64,000 nucleotides of DNA from the NCBI GenBank assembly GCA_027405735.1, contig JAPEHQ010000001.1, positions 1,116,001 to 1,180,000 on the forward strand. Reading direction: 5' to 3'. The notes below the pieces were generated by a model. The model was not told where the DNA came from, searched no databases, and saw only the letters and a program-made list of their open reading frames with translations. The stretch comes from Mucor racemosus (lineage: Eukaryota > Mucoromycota > Mucoromycetes > Mucorales > Mucoraceae). The position numbers and the translations under genes were made by a program. Shown piece after piece: positions 1 to 12,290 of this stretch; position 1 is the stretch's first letter; each line of letters begins with the position of its first letter.

Positions 1-1894
1 CCAAGAATTATTATTGAGTTCTGCAGAATATTTAAGATAATGAAGAGCTTTTTCATGGTAAGAAGGTCTCAATTCAGGATCAAATGTTTGATATCCTAAT
101 AAACCATAAGCGACACCTACAGCACGATATACTTCAGCACCTATTTCTAAAAGCGATGTTGTTCGATCCCTTTTGGTTTGTTTTTGAAGTAATTCTTTTG
201 TAATTTCTGCCATTTCAACAGCATCAACACCTCGACACAAATCATTACAATACATCTTAATGGCAGTAACAAGTACGTGAAGTGTATCTACGATTTCTTC
301 CTTTTCGTTACTTTTAATAGTAGAAATATCGCCTACAATTGATTCACGACGTTCAGGTAAAGTTTGATCTAACTCATCTGTGCTAATATCTGGACGAGCT
401 ACAGGAACAGGCATATTGAGACCTGTTTTATCAGTTGCAAGTGCCTGTCCATCGCGATGTGTTTCTTTCCATCCATGAGAAACAAGACCCACTAAATAAA
501 GATAAGATTGAAGTGCATGCTCGGCTTCTTCAAATTCTCCCAAACGTACCAAAGCATGAAACAGATGTCGAGTTATTAATGGTGAATTAAAAGTTCGTTG
601 AGATGCTCGGTCTAATGCTTCGACAAACCCTCTTAAATCATGAGCAGATGTACCAATCAATTCAAAATCACTTGCGAATTGATCAACAAAATCCAATACA
701 CGTTCATTGACTTGTCCTGCTTTTGGCAATGGTACATCAAGGTATAACATCTTTTCGTAAATTGTATGTAATTGAGATTGTTCGATAATGAACATTTGTT
801 TTTCTAATTGAGGATCTGTTTCGCCATCTTCCGGTGTTGTTGTAGCATTCATTGCTGGTAAACAATATTCCCCTTGACGATAAATAAGTGATACATATTG
901 CAGTGAATGGCGTGTAATGGTCATACGCTTTTGTATACGCCAAATTGTTGGTTGAACAGTTGTAACCTTTTGATATTGACGCATAAATTCCAACAAAGTT
1001 GAAGTTTTCACTAAAGAGCTGATACTAAAAACTTTAGTTTTAATACCACATAATTTATCGAGGTAACTTACTTTTTCTTCAATCCTAACAAAGTTGCCCT
1101 GTATAAAGATTCTTCTGACCATTCAATCAACGATTTGTTCTTAATAAACGCATTTTCTGAAATCAATGCTTCAACACCTTCATATGTTTGAATAGCAACC
1201 TCTTCATTTCCAATTAATTCATATGAAATAGCTACAATTGAATGATTAAATACATTTCAAACCTTCAATCTTGGTAGTCGGCACAAACCTTTAATAGCTC
1301 TTGCTTGCAAAAACAGAACCAACCCATAACCTTGACTTACATGCTCTTTTTCAAATGAAAGTTGACCGATGATCTCTATCGCTTCTTCATATTCACCACA
1401 CTCAAAATGAGATCTAGCCAACACAATTTTTGCAAACTGTAGACAATATGATGAGTTGATCTATCAGATTGAACTGTTACGATTAAACTGTACCTCTTTT
1501 TGGGTTGCATTAACATTATTTGGATCAGATACTTGAATAGCAGCAATAAGTTGACTTTGAATTGGCTTGACTAGATTAGGATCCAAGCGATCTTCCATAC
1601 TGATGTGATATGGATCATCAATACGGTAGTTTGTAGTACTGGCTGAACGTGTATTATTGATTGTCTGTATTAAATTTATCTCTGCCAACACAGTTTGTTC
1701 CAACACTATTGAATGATTATTTGCGTTAATTTACACACGTATCTTTTTTTTTCATTGAGAATATTCAACTCGCCTGTTCCTTCTGAATAATATTTCTTGT
1801 ATCGTCTTGCCAACTCGGGTATCACAGCCCAGTTTCCGCTACAACGAGCAATATCAATATCTTTTGATATCTGAATAGCCTTTGCTGAAGCCAT
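1..1894 (-). CDS. YPP1: TTC7/Ypp1-like TPR scaffold of the PI4-kinase complex, partial (3' end off window)
   Basis: Five exons give about 555 N-terminal residues: 1774-1894, 1494-1705, 1289-1436, 1072-1231 and 1-1024; the frame stays open to the window edge. The start MASAKAIQISKDIDIARCSG and the following NWAVIPELARRYKKYY resemble the N-terminal helices of TTC7/Ypp1, and helical TPR-like repeats follow (for example HALVRLGEFEEAEHALQSYL). In yeast, Ypp1 bridges the PI4-kinase Stt4 to Efr3 at the plasma membrane; that role here is family knowledge. Introns 2-4 are 57, 57 and 47 nt with GT-AG ends. Intron 1 (1706-1773, 68 nt) fits the reading frame only with a GC donor (ACAG/GCGAGT), joining EGT to VLEQTVLAEINL. 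The exon joins are my own reading. The family assignment is from memory of family patterns. Confidence 0.8.
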
Positions 1895-3379
1895 AGTTTT
1901 TATTTAAAAAAAGATTAAAGAGAGAAAGAAATAGAAAGTGTGCGTGAGTGAGAGGGAGGGGTTAATAAATAAATAGTTTGAAAAAATGTGCTTCCATCCT
2001 GTATTGGGTAAAATAACCCTTTGCTTTTTGTGGAGAAGGTAGCGGGTAACTAAAAATGAGATGCCGATATTCATAAGGAACATGTGTGTTTAATAGCAAT
2101 GGCTAATTGCTTTTATTTATAGCCCTATATCGTACAGGTCTAATGACCAAAGATGTCCGTATTCAATATCAGTAAGTAGCTACTATAGTATTTAAAAAAT
2201 GATTTGATTAAATTTGATGTATGCTTTCTCCAAGCTCATCAAATGCAAAATAGCTAAAGTCTCGAGATGATATTATGCAAAAAAGTAATCATAAAAGTTT
2301 AAAAGCTTTTGATGTAGATAAGCCAAGAAGCTAAATCGCCAAATATTTTATTAAGACAGTATATTTTACATTATCAATTGCTCAAATATAAAGCTCTATT
2401 TCAATTATGCAAGCCATTTTTAATGAAGCATTCAAAAAATTGCTTTTTTTTCTACACTAAATTAATCGAATCAAGGTAAAGCATATTCCAATATTTTTAG
2501 CATCTGAAGCACTAGCAGAATAAACAGCCCTAATCTACACAACTAACAGCGATTATCAGGTAAAATGAGGATTTTAAAATGTGCCTTACCTATTATTGAA
2601 TACCTATTCTGTAGAAGGTAGTAGCCGCAAAATTTTCAACTGTGATACATATAAGCATCGATAATTTAAAATATTTCATCTGATGTAAAATGTAGTTAAG
2701 GCACAGTAGTGCTCATAAATATATATGTTAGAAACAGTCTTCAAAATTCATGAATACAGAATTAGCTTAAAATCCATGTCTGTAGCGGTAACAGCGAAAT
2801 AAAGAATTTGAGAGTACACTTTAAATAAAGTTAGATGTATTGTTTGCCATTTTCTTTTATTAAACGCTTTCAGCTATAAAAATTCTTTGAAAATAGCCGT
2901 TTGCTTTTTTACAGCTTAAAAATCAGACTTTTACTGCAGAATATCTCAATAAACAATTATGGTACAGAATCACATTTACAATAAAAACTTGATTATTCCA
3001 AAGTGTTCTTTAATATATTTAAGTATGAAAAAAATTTCAGCATTTTTTCTAATTTGTATATGTTTTCGATCTTTTTTTGAACTTTTTGTAACAGATTACA
3101 AAATATAGGTTATGTTGACCAATGCATTTTTTATACTCATGGCATATATGTAATTAAGCTCTACTGATAATTGCAAAGATGATTTTAACTGAACCCGATT
3201 TTTGGCTTTACGAATTAATTCAGTTATTTATGTTAATATAAATTCAGATGCCATGTACCCAAACATAACACACTCATATGATTTTGACCTTTTTGCATAA
3301 GATTTTTTATGCAAAAAAGAATCTGATTTTACACATAGTTGTTTATTTCATAAACATTTTTCATAATCTAAAAATGTGT
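1895..3379. other. Gene-free AT-rich upstream region
   Basis: About 1.5 kb upstream of the Ypp1-like gene. It holds a purine-rich leader next to the start (around 1910-1960) and then AT-rich DNA. I see no coding region, RNA gene or match to the other repeat families of the window. Confidence 0.5.
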
Positions 3380-4505
3380 TTCCAAAAATATTCTATCTCT
3401 AGCAGTTAGTATAACTTTTTTAATGCTAATTTTTTAGATTTTTACAGGTATTTCGTATTTCCACGTTAAAAATTAAAAACTTTAAGGCTTCGTATCTCTA
3501 CACAAAATTAAGCTATATTAACACTTTTTAATAACAAAACTTACTTGTTTTGAAGCGCTCCACAATATATTTAAGTATAAAAAAATTCTGAGCACTTTTA
3601 TTTTTTTTTCACTTTTTTGGCATTTCTATAGTAGGTTTCAAAATATTGGTTAAATTGAGCAACAATTTTTTTACATTCATGTCATCAGGCTCGTTGAGCT
3701 CTCTCAGACCTGATTTAGAGTTCTTCAAAATATTGATTTTTCGCGGAGATATCCTCAAAAATGTGTTTAAAGAGATACCTTCATTTCTAGTTTTCATTTC
3801 CCCTTGTATACCCTCATCCCAAATTCTGAATTTGAAAAAAAATTGACAAAAATCTCGTTTTCTCTACGGAAAATGCAGCTAGAGGACTCAGTAGTAGCTC
3901 AATAGATAGATACTGTTATGGCACATTATCTTCATTAATTATATTTAAAACGTACCTATAAAAAGTGATGTGTATCTTCGAAAAACCTCCAAAATTTCAA
4001 TGGCATTTTGTGCAAAATTTAATATGAAACATTTATCTAAATTTTATTTAAATGGATGCAGAATTTAAAACTGCACAAAAACCATTAAATGAGCTATTTT
4101 AACTTATTTTGCAGTTCATGAGCCATTGAGCAATTTTGTTTTTTTGATCATTTTCTGGTCGATTTATCTGATCGATTTTGAAACCCAGTTACCATAGGGA
4201 GAAGCTTTAACATGAACTACTATTTTGATTATCTGGACGAAAAATCTATATTTTTCGCTGAAAAAAAAAAAAAAAAGTGAAGTAGCTTAAGAGTTGGATC
4301 TATCTTATGAATGTAAAAAAAATAATATATACCTCAATTTAAGTGCTCAATTTTTTATAATCAATTTTAGGTAAACCTGGGTCAATTTTGGTTAATATTT
4401 AGCTAGTGCACTTATATTCTGGAGTTAATATTTGTATTTTTGGAGAGATATCAATGATCCATATATAGAGGGAATGTAAATCGCCTTTGAAGATTTTGAG
4501 AGTTA
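3380..4505 (+). repeat. Dispersed repeat family A, copy 1 (left-truncated)
   Basis: It matches 11195-12290, 23225-24530, 48862-50560 and the reverse complement of 34170-35535. Shared landmarks include GAAATATCCTATTTTTTGCA-like text at the left, TTGATTTTTCG(T/C)GGAGATATCC near 3735, and TGACCAAAATTG/GATATCAATG-like text near the right end. It contains only short, degenerate reading frames. No terminal inverted repeats or target-site duplication were found for the family. Confidence 0.8.
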
Positions 4506-4559
4506 TTGGAGAAATAGATCTTATTTTTATATCAGTAGAAGTAATAAAGAGACTAATTA

Positions 4560-5600
4560 ATAGTGATTCAATTACGGTGGAGACCGTAGGTCTTTATTGT
4601 AAAATAAAAAGGGAACCAAGAACCATTAGGTCTCGGTTCCTGAAGGTATTTATACTATAATTTCTGTTAAATGTCAGTTCTAATAGGAACCGAAACTGAA
4701 TAAAAGAGCGAAAACCGACAGATTTAACGGAATTGGACGTAATATTGGGCGAAAACATTTGGAAAACATTTAAAACCCATCTGAAACTTACTTTCATGAT
4801 TATAAAAAATCTAAAACAAAAATCCTATTGATGTGAGCTACTGGTAGTCTTTCACACATCAAATTGAATTAGTAATTAATAGCATTAATTTGGTGTGAGT
4901 GTAGTAAACTACATATACCAAGTTTGTTTAGTAATCAAATTGATCTTAGTCAACATCTAAGATCTAATAACTTTAAATCACACAAAACTTTAAAATGTCA
5001 AATTGTACCACTGGTACTTCCAAACTAGTAAATAAACCATGAAGATCTTGCTTCAAGATCTTATTACTGTATTAGTAATAGAATTAGAGAATAGTATATA
5101 TATCACAAAGGCTATGGTAATCCATAAACCTTTGCTTTACTTTATTATATCTTAAATAAATATCAAAGAGTTATAATTGTAGTCGCAACGCTTTTTTTGT
5201 TTAATTACTATTTTTGTAGCAGTGAGAACCAAGATCATGAAAAAAAATTTTGTTAGCTATAATTTAGAAATTCCAAACAATTATAGATAATTGTATAACC
5301 TGAATTAATAATTGGTGATTACTGATCCCTTTTCCCATCAGTTTTAAAACCGAAAAGGTCAAATTATTGTATTAATAATTTGGATTAGGCTTATAATATA
5401 AATACTAAAATAATCCATCGAGTAGATGAATTGTTGCTTTACTTTAATATACTTGGATAATCTTAGAAAAGTTATAATTGTACCTCCCACCATCGCTTTT
5501 GTTTTATTTTAATTACGTTTTAGTAGCACCTATATCAGCGAATTTTGATCCTAATAAATTCCAGCTTTACTTGAGAGTTGTCGTATATTTTCAGGTCAGA
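4560..5600. repeat. Mosaic of LTR-like and MITE-derived fragments
   Basis: 4565-4760 resembles the interior of the hAT-type element at 62045-62210 (both carry a ...GTAGG-TCTTTATT... block and a TATTTATAC box). 4735-4830 resembles 10300-10370. 4997-5170 resembles 54688-54860, which lies just upstream of the Tigger transposase, and shares a GTACCACTGGTAC palindrome and a downstream TATA-like run. No intact ends are recognisable. Confidence 0.55.
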
Positions 5601-5699
5601 TAAATAATACTTAAAAAAATATAATTAAAAGAGAATGAGTAATGAACCAATTCTTCAACTGTATAAAGTATAATAAAAACAAGATATCCTTTATTTAGA

Positions 5700-6130
5700 T
5701 ATAAAAGTATGGAGTTTTATATTGGTTTGACATTGAGATCCTGAGCTGTAATTTAATAAGGCACTATTGAACCATTAGATATGTTTGATAGTAATCTTTG
5801 GATTGAAATGGATCAATCATAATTTAACCGTGCTTACAGAGCTTCCGAGTTGCCTTGCTTCAATGCTGCGCTAAATATGCTTGGATGTTGATTTGATAGT
5901 TACTTGGTTGATTAACCGCTGGGATGAAATAATATGGTGTCATGGTGTCATAATTGAGGTCCAAGCGTTCTTGGTAATTGCTGGATAAACTTAGTACGCT
6001 AAGAGTTTCTTATATCATCGGATATCAAGACTTTGCACTTCAATACATGTCGTAGTCAATAGATTGTAAGATGTATTGATACTGTAGAAGGTGATAACAT
6101 ATGGAACTTGGTGACATAACATAGTATATG
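5700..6130 (-). repeat. Repeat family F fragment
   Basis: Reverse-oriented copy of the sequence at 29400-29780, and co-oriented with 59265-59670. Landmarks are GATGGATCA-like text around 5810, CGCTGGGATGAAATAA around 5920 and the ATCAAGACTTTGCACTTCAA block around 6025. It has no intact reading frame. Family F looks like an LTR-retrotransposon remnant. Confidence 0.65.
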
Positions 6131-6489
6131 ATTCATATTTTTCCAATGGTCGCTCCTCCAAAAAAAAGCCAAACAATCTCCGGAAGCGGCCATCTAATGA
6201 TATTTCCAAGCTTTAAATCTCTAGAAAAAATCACCGGACAGCCCGGACACGGTTGTTTAAACATTCCAGGTAGCTATAAGATACAGGTACCAAAATTTCA
6301 TACAAAAATTAAGGTTTGACGGTATTGCTATTAATTATTCGAACGCCTATTTTAAGTAAAGCATAAACACAACCTACAACATTATTAGCCTAATAACGGA
6401 TTTAACTTGAATAGTATAAGATGATACAACCGGATTCAAAAAAAGTCCATAAAATCACAAATTTAAAGGACTTACATATAAAAGCACTA
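6130..6489. other. Unassigned stretch between repeats
   Basis: Short open frames exist on both strands, but none has a recognisable domain or a partner elsewhere in the window. I see nothing else here. Confidence 0.4.
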
Positions 6490-6935
6490 CGGCCGACCTG
6501 TGCTGCACACTATGGCCTGATGAGTTGTTGCGCCCACTGAATAATGGCTAAAAGGAGAACAAGATGCACATGGGCACAGCAAAAAAAAACTGCACACGGG
6601 CATAACAAAAAGCCTGTATGTGCAGAATTATAGATTCTGTCCATGTGCATGACATTAATCCCATGTGTGCATAACAACAGTAGAATTGCCCATAAGCATA
6701 TCATTATTTCTATTTGTGCATAATAATAAAATCTGACCATGAGCATAATGAGCTGATAGTATGGGTACATATTGGTCTGTATATGAGCATCGTGACGTTC
6801 TCAAGATTCCATTGCATTTTTTACTGGAATAATGGGCTTTTGAATTACATTTGTTTTCATTAATATACATTATAGACAATACAATTAAATACATTATTGT
6901 TGGTGTAGAGCAATACATACAACTGCCAATACAGT
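6490..6935 (+). mobile_element. Family C element, copy 1 (array of TGTGCATAA/GGGCATAA words)
   Basis: Closely related sequence occurs at 33415-33780, at 57265-57630 (inverted), and as an end fragment at 52375-52490. The element begins with ACGGCCGACCTGTGCTGCAC and is packed with degenerate words (GTGCACATGGGCAC, TGTGCATAA, GGGCATAAC, GTGCAGAAT) on both strands at 20-40 bp spacing. It carries no coding sequence. Such arrays are typical of transposase-binding subterminal motifs in non-autonomous DNA elements; that function is inferred. Confidence 0.6.
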
Positions 6936-6962
6936 ATATTTACAATTATTATCATTTGTAAA

Positions 6963-7035
6963 AAGGATTGCTGTGGAGCCGAGTTTATTCTATTATTAGA
7001 TTTCGCTGGCAAAACCCGGCTCGACACCAATACTA
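6963..7035. mobile_element. 73-bp hAT-like MITE with 8-bp target duplication
   Basis: The ends match the family at 48496-48565 and 61942-62245: GGATTGCTGT(G)GAGCC at the left and the inverse of GGTGTCGAGCCGGG at the right. It is flanked by TTTGTAAA (6955-6962 and 7036-7043). The paralogous site near 33830 reads CATTTGTAAATATG without the insert, which supports the boundaries. The first base is A instead of the family's T. Confidence 0.8.
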
Positions 7036-7284
7036 TTTGTAAATATGTTTATAGCTATAATGTTTACAGCAACGATGGTTTTTGCTCGAGCATAAACTTA
7101 AATAACACTTATTTCTTAAATTTATATGCAAGCCAAATCTAAGTTTATCGATGTTACGTTATCACGTATCACGTATAAAATTTAAACAAATTAACCTAAT
7201 TTAAATTTACTATTTTCGTTTACATTTGTCAGCTGTAAAAAGATTTTTTTTAAGGATAGCTACAGCCAAAACTATGGTTATTAT

Positions 7285-9688
7285 ACAAGACATTAGATTA
7301 TTCTTTTTTTTTTGGCTTCTATATCATTTAAAATTTTATCACTTTTCTGGGGCATTTCGTGGGTTTGTAGCCAGTTCTAGCTTTTCATTAAGTAGATAAT
7401 ATAAATATGATTGCCTTCGATTTGATCTGGTAATTAAGAAATATGCTCAACAATACAGTAGTAAATAATGATATTTGATCTTAAAGTGCGGTTAATAAAT
7501 GGAAATACCAGTCTCTAATATATACTGCTACCTATATTAAAAACATTAGTGACTTATGTTAGAACGCGTATTCAGATACAAGAAAAGAATACCAGCTTGA
7601 TAGTCTGATAAGCCTTATCAAACGGTGAATATATCCTTGGGATATGAAAACAGAAAAAGAGGAACAACACAAGTAGAAAAGGATTTTCAAGGCTTTACAT
7701 TATTTAGCGCAATTAAAACCCTGTTAAATTGCACATTTCATCCAATGTAAAAGCAGCATTACGGCGAATGAACCATAAACTAAACAAAATAGGCAATATC
7801 TGTTATCATAGAAACATTTTTTTACCAGAAAAACCGCCTGTTAAATCATACATTCATTAAAAAATTGCAAAAGCGAACCCATAGAGCGATGCCATAATGG
7901 AGCATAATATGATCGAACGGCTAAGTCTTTCATACTATGGTATATATCTAAGTTTTAAATGAAAATGCGTTTTTTTTATAACTTTTCTTATATTTAAACA
8001 CATACGGTCTGAAAATTCAGTTTTTGTAGCGGACATTTTCGGGACTCATTTTACCCTTACGAACACTCATGATTTTCATCAAAAAACAGAAAAATCAAAT
8101 TTTGATGCCAAAATCAACGTTTAAATATACTACATTGTGAGAAAAAATTGTAGCCATAACTAATACACATTTTATAAAAGCTTAATATTAAATGTTAAGT
8201 AATGAAACTTTGCATTTTTGGCCCAAAAACGGTTTTTTGATTAAAAGATTTTCATGTTATATTTTTTAATAAAAATGTTTATTATTTTTTATTGAGCAAA
8301 TAGAGCGCTAAATTCTGCATACGTGTATATTTTTTGCTTTTATAATTGGTAGTATAATTAACTCTAGATTTGCAAAACCAAAAAAAAAAAATTAAAAAAT
8401 GTCAAAATTGATGATCTGGACAAAAATAATTTTCTAAATTAATATTCCGCTTATAAGCCTTGTAAGTCTTAAAAATAAGTGATTTTATAATACTTGAGAA
8501 CTTTTTGAAGAATTTACGATGATGTACCCACTTGATTCAAGCTTGTTACTGTAAATCTTTATACATGTTAATATTGTGTGGTAGTTTATTTGATGATAAT
8601 ATAGTCTTACTTTATAATTATTGAGCTAGAAGTAATTTACATTAAGTTTTGGTCTTACCTCTACAATATCATAAACATAAACAAACATAAACATGGCCAT
8701 CACTGGGACCTATGGTTGCCTTTTTTCCGTCTGTGTCCCAAGCCAATTTATTGAATGCTTCACTAGAACCAACGCAAGTATTTACAAATGGTCCCTTGGT
8801 ATTCTCATTCAAATTGCATAAATTAAATTGACTAGTTCTATCTACAGTAGTATCAGAGGTATCATCAGCCCGCGTTATGATAAATGTCAATATAAAATCA
8901 GAAACATCCTGATCTATCAGAATTAGGAATTACCGAATTACCAATTTCGAACATCTGTCAAACCATGATGTTCAACATGAGAATCAAGCAAGGTTACATT
9001 TCATGGCTCCAATCTTACCACCGAAACATAACATATTATATCCATACACATTAATAATAATTTCTATTGTCACATTTAATGGACAGGGGTCCATTAGATC
9101 TTATCACACAATCCCAATAACTATATCAACCCATATTTAATTCATTCTAATGAACGGTACTTTTTACGTTGATTTTAATTTACATAGTCTCGATAAATCA
9201 CATCCCATCGTCATTTTGTTCTGAGCTATGAAAGCTTGATTTTTACTAATACAGCAATTAAATAAAAAAAAACAAGATGATACTAATAGTATATGGTGAG
9301 TATTTAAGGTCTAAGTAAGTTTGATGAATTATGGCTTTTGAATCCTTTTAAAATCCTGAGGCAAACACAACATCTTGGTTCTGTAATTTCTATCCATCAA
9401 AATATTGCAATTTTTACTACACAATGAATACACCCTTTATCAATCTTGACCTCGACAATGTACATTGGGTATCAGTTTTTTACCAGTTGTATTTTCTCTA
9501 ATTCATAAATATTCAGTCATATTGAATGATGATTTGTAGTATTGCCAAAAAGAAAATAACAAATGCGTCAAGAGTTTTCTGCATATCAAATTATGCAGTT
9601 TAGTAGCAATTATTGCACTTCACTATGCTTTTTAAACCTATTGATGTTAATCAGAATAATTAGTACTTTCATTCAAAAGTAAGCTTTG
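7285..9688 (-). repeat. Dispersed repeat family B, copy 1
   Basis: Same orientation as 29906-33254 and 60126-63800, inverted relative to 26183-28930 and 52575-54566. Landmarks are the ...TCACTTTTCTGG-ACATTTCGTG block (7340), GTAGCGGACATTTTCGGG (8025), AAAACGGTTTTTTGATT (8225), and a dynein-like fragment at 8659-8890. Outside that fragment only short, non-conserved frames exist. At the right it is cut by an LTR of family H. Confidence 0.8.
8659..8890 (-). pseudogene. Captured dynein intermediate chain fragment in repeat B, copy 1
   Basis: The frame reads LNENTKGPFVNTCVGSSEAF then NKLAWDTDGKKATIGPSDGH and VYV. This resembles a WD repeat of cytoplasmic dynein intermediate chain (LWNLN...T....G.ALN+++W...G+..A+G.SDG.++VYD+G). 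The match stops at a GTAAG-like intron donor (minus strand, from 8658). This copy is open for 73 codons but has a small duplication (AAACATAAAC) that breaks the VYVYDV motif, so it is not a functional gene. Only about 70 of the several hundred residues of the family are present. Confidence 0.65.
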
Positions 9689-10285
9689 TGTTTAGGATAC
9701 TGACTAAATATTGATGAGCTGAATTATGTAATACTAATAATGAGCACAGAAGGCAGGATTCGTCGTAAGTCCTTAATTGGCTATCTGAACATGATTATTA
9801 GAGTTAGGGACAGTAAAGAGTGATGCATATAAACTTTATTTCAATTATGGAATAAAGTGGAATAATTATATTATGTATTATATTTAGTCCAATAAGGTGA
9901 TGATGTGGTATTATTTAAGTTAAGCCAATGTAAATCTGTAACTGCGATTCACATTATTGGTTTCCGTTATTATTAACGAATATTCTCCCATCTAATCAAT
10001 CATCAAAGAATATTTCATCTACTTAGCTTTGCTTCCTCCTTGTCGGAACTGGTTCTGGTCAATCTATTCCCATCAAAGCCCCCCACAACTGGTCTCCCAG
10101 CTTATGAGATCAAGATTTAACTATCAAATATCATATTCTATATCCGCTCTCCTAAAACATATAAATACCTGATCTTTATGCTCATAGTTTGACATATTTA
10201 TCCTCTTTCCGTATAAATATACTTATATAAATGTATCTAACTCTAATTGTATTTTAGCTGGTTATCTTAAGTATATATAAAAACA
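9689..10285 (+). mobile_element. LTR of family H, no target duplication
   Basis: It starts TGTTTAGGATACTGACTAAA and ends ...ATATATAAAAACA, matching the start and end of the better-defined LTR at 26700-27253. It carries the same promoter-like ACATATAAATACC run (10157) and the AAATGTATCTA tail. It interrupts repeat B exactly after ...AAGTAAGCTTTG. The flanks (CTTTG and GATCC) do not match, so it may be one end of a rearranged element. Confidence 0.65.
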
Positions 10286-11194
10286 GATCCGATTCAGTAT
10301 TAGGCGAAAACATTCGAAAATTATTTAAAAACTATCTGAAACCTACTTTTTGGTAACCGTAAAAAATCCATAACAGAAGCTCTGTCTCAGCGAATTTTTG
10401 ATTCTAATAACTTCCAACTTTACATGAGAGTACGGACACATCTTTGACACACGGATCTAAAAGGGAAACATTCGCAACATACTATGTGATCAGAAAATTA
10501 TTATTAAAGCATACTTATTATAGATTATAGATTATTACTGCGCACTTCATTTGTTGAAAACAATTTAAATACTACGATTTTTATGAATACTTATCAAAGC
10601 AATCTGCCACTCTGCATGAGCATAGGTATGAGTGGAAGATACTATGAATATTTCAAGTATCAGCTTCCATGGTGTTTTACCAAAACTAATAAGAATTAGA
10701 CAAGAGTAAAAGGTGAGGTTTTATTTAATGTAGAGAATGAGATCATATATAGAAGAGATTATCAAGAGCTATTAATGGTGTAACAATAACAATATCCTGA
10801 TAATACGACTACTGTAGCGCTATATCTAAATTCTGATTTCTGATATAACAAATGGGTCATTGTGCATTTGGTAAATTGGAACAACAAGTTTTGTATCGGC
10901 TATTTACCTATTTACACCTACTAAAGTCAGTAAATAAGTCCATTCTCGATGAGTATAGATTCAACTGTTTGGATTGTATTGCAATGTAATGGAAGGTGCA
11001 TCTAAGGTCCATTCATTCATTCCCATAATATTAGAATTTCAGCCCTCACGCCCTCATCGAGTTATTATGAGAATAAAATAGTGGAAGCGCGGACTTTCTT
11101 GAGTAATACTTTTCATTTATTACCTTATCTGTTTGATTGTAGAAAAGCTGTTGTGGATATTTTTGGAAAATTATGACTAACCCTATCAAAGAAA
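10286..11194. other. Repeat-derived gene-free stretch
   Basis: 10295-10440 resembles 4735-4830 and 5530-5590. The rest is AT-rich with no reading frame above background. I see no further structure. Confidence 0.4.
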
Positions 11195-12290
11195 CAATTC
11201 AGGGTATACCTTAGACACTACAAAATACATATGAATTAGTCGTATTATGCTGTTTCTCCCTAAATTTATTTTGCATCCCACAAAAGACATAAAAACACGT
11301 AGAATTCACTGATTTTTCTTTACAAATTGGGTTCCCCTTTTCATCCATACTATACTTTTTTTTTTCACTAAATAACACTAAGAAAAAATCATATGCCAAT
11401 GTACCTGAGATAATCAACTTTAATCCAAAAATGAGTATCCGGAAATATCCTATTTTTTGCAGTTGGTATAAATTTTTTCAGTGCTAATGTTTCAGCTTTT
11501 TACGCGTATTTCACTGTTAAAAATTGAAAACTTCCAGGCTTCATATCTCTACAAAAAATTAAGCTATACTAACACTTTCTAATAATAAAACTTACTTGCT
11601 TTGAAGCACTCTATAACGTATTCCAGTATAAAAAAACTGGGAGTACTTTCTTTTTTTTTTTTCTTTTTTTTGGCATTTTTGTGATAGATTTCAAAATATC
11701 CCTTATATTGAGCAGCATTTTTTTTTTTTACATTCATGTCATCAATCTCATTGAGCTCTCTCAGATCCAATTTAGTTTTTTTCAAAATATTGATTTTTCG
11801 TGGAAATATTTTCAAAAATGTGTACAAAAAGATACCTTCGTCTCCAGCTTCAATTTTCCCCCTTGTATACCCTCATCCCAAATTCTGAATTTGAAAAAAA
11901 AATTAACAAAATTCTTGTTTTCTCTACGAAAAATGTAGCTAAGAGGTTTAAAAATAACGCAATCGATAGATAATTTTGCTGTGCATTACGTCCATTACTT
12001 ATATTTGAAACATGTTTATAAAAAACGTTATATATCTTCAAAAAGCCTCCAAAATTTCAATTGCATTTTACGCAAAATTTAATGTGAAACATTTATTTTA
12101 ATTTTATTTAGATGGATGCAGAATCCAAAACTGTACAAAAACTGTTTAATAAACTAGGCCTACTTACTTTGCAGCTCATGAGCCATTAAACGATTTTGAT
12201 TTTTTGATCATTTTTCGATCAGTTTTACGACGAATTGATTTTAGAACTCAGACGTCATCTGCTATAATCTATACTGTGAGCTATGTTTTG
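11195..12290 (+). repeat. Repeat family A, copy 2 (right-truncated)
   Basis: It begins with AGGGTATACCTTAGACACTA, as at the start of the copy at 48862, and runs through the shared ATGCCAATGTACCTGAGAT and TTGATTTTTCGTGGA landmarks. It ends near 12290, lacking the right-hand 250 bp seen in copies 1, 4 and 5. Confidence 0.75.

Noticed and set aside
6510..6918. 86- and 87-codon minus-strand frames
   Set aside because: Arise from the TGTGCATAA word array of family C; the same holds at 33413-33761 and 57341-57666.
8541..8658. Full intron and second exon of the captured dynein fragment
   Set aside because: A donor-like site is clear, but the sequence after the possible TTTACAG acceptor has stops and no dynein similarity, so only the first exon piece is claimed.
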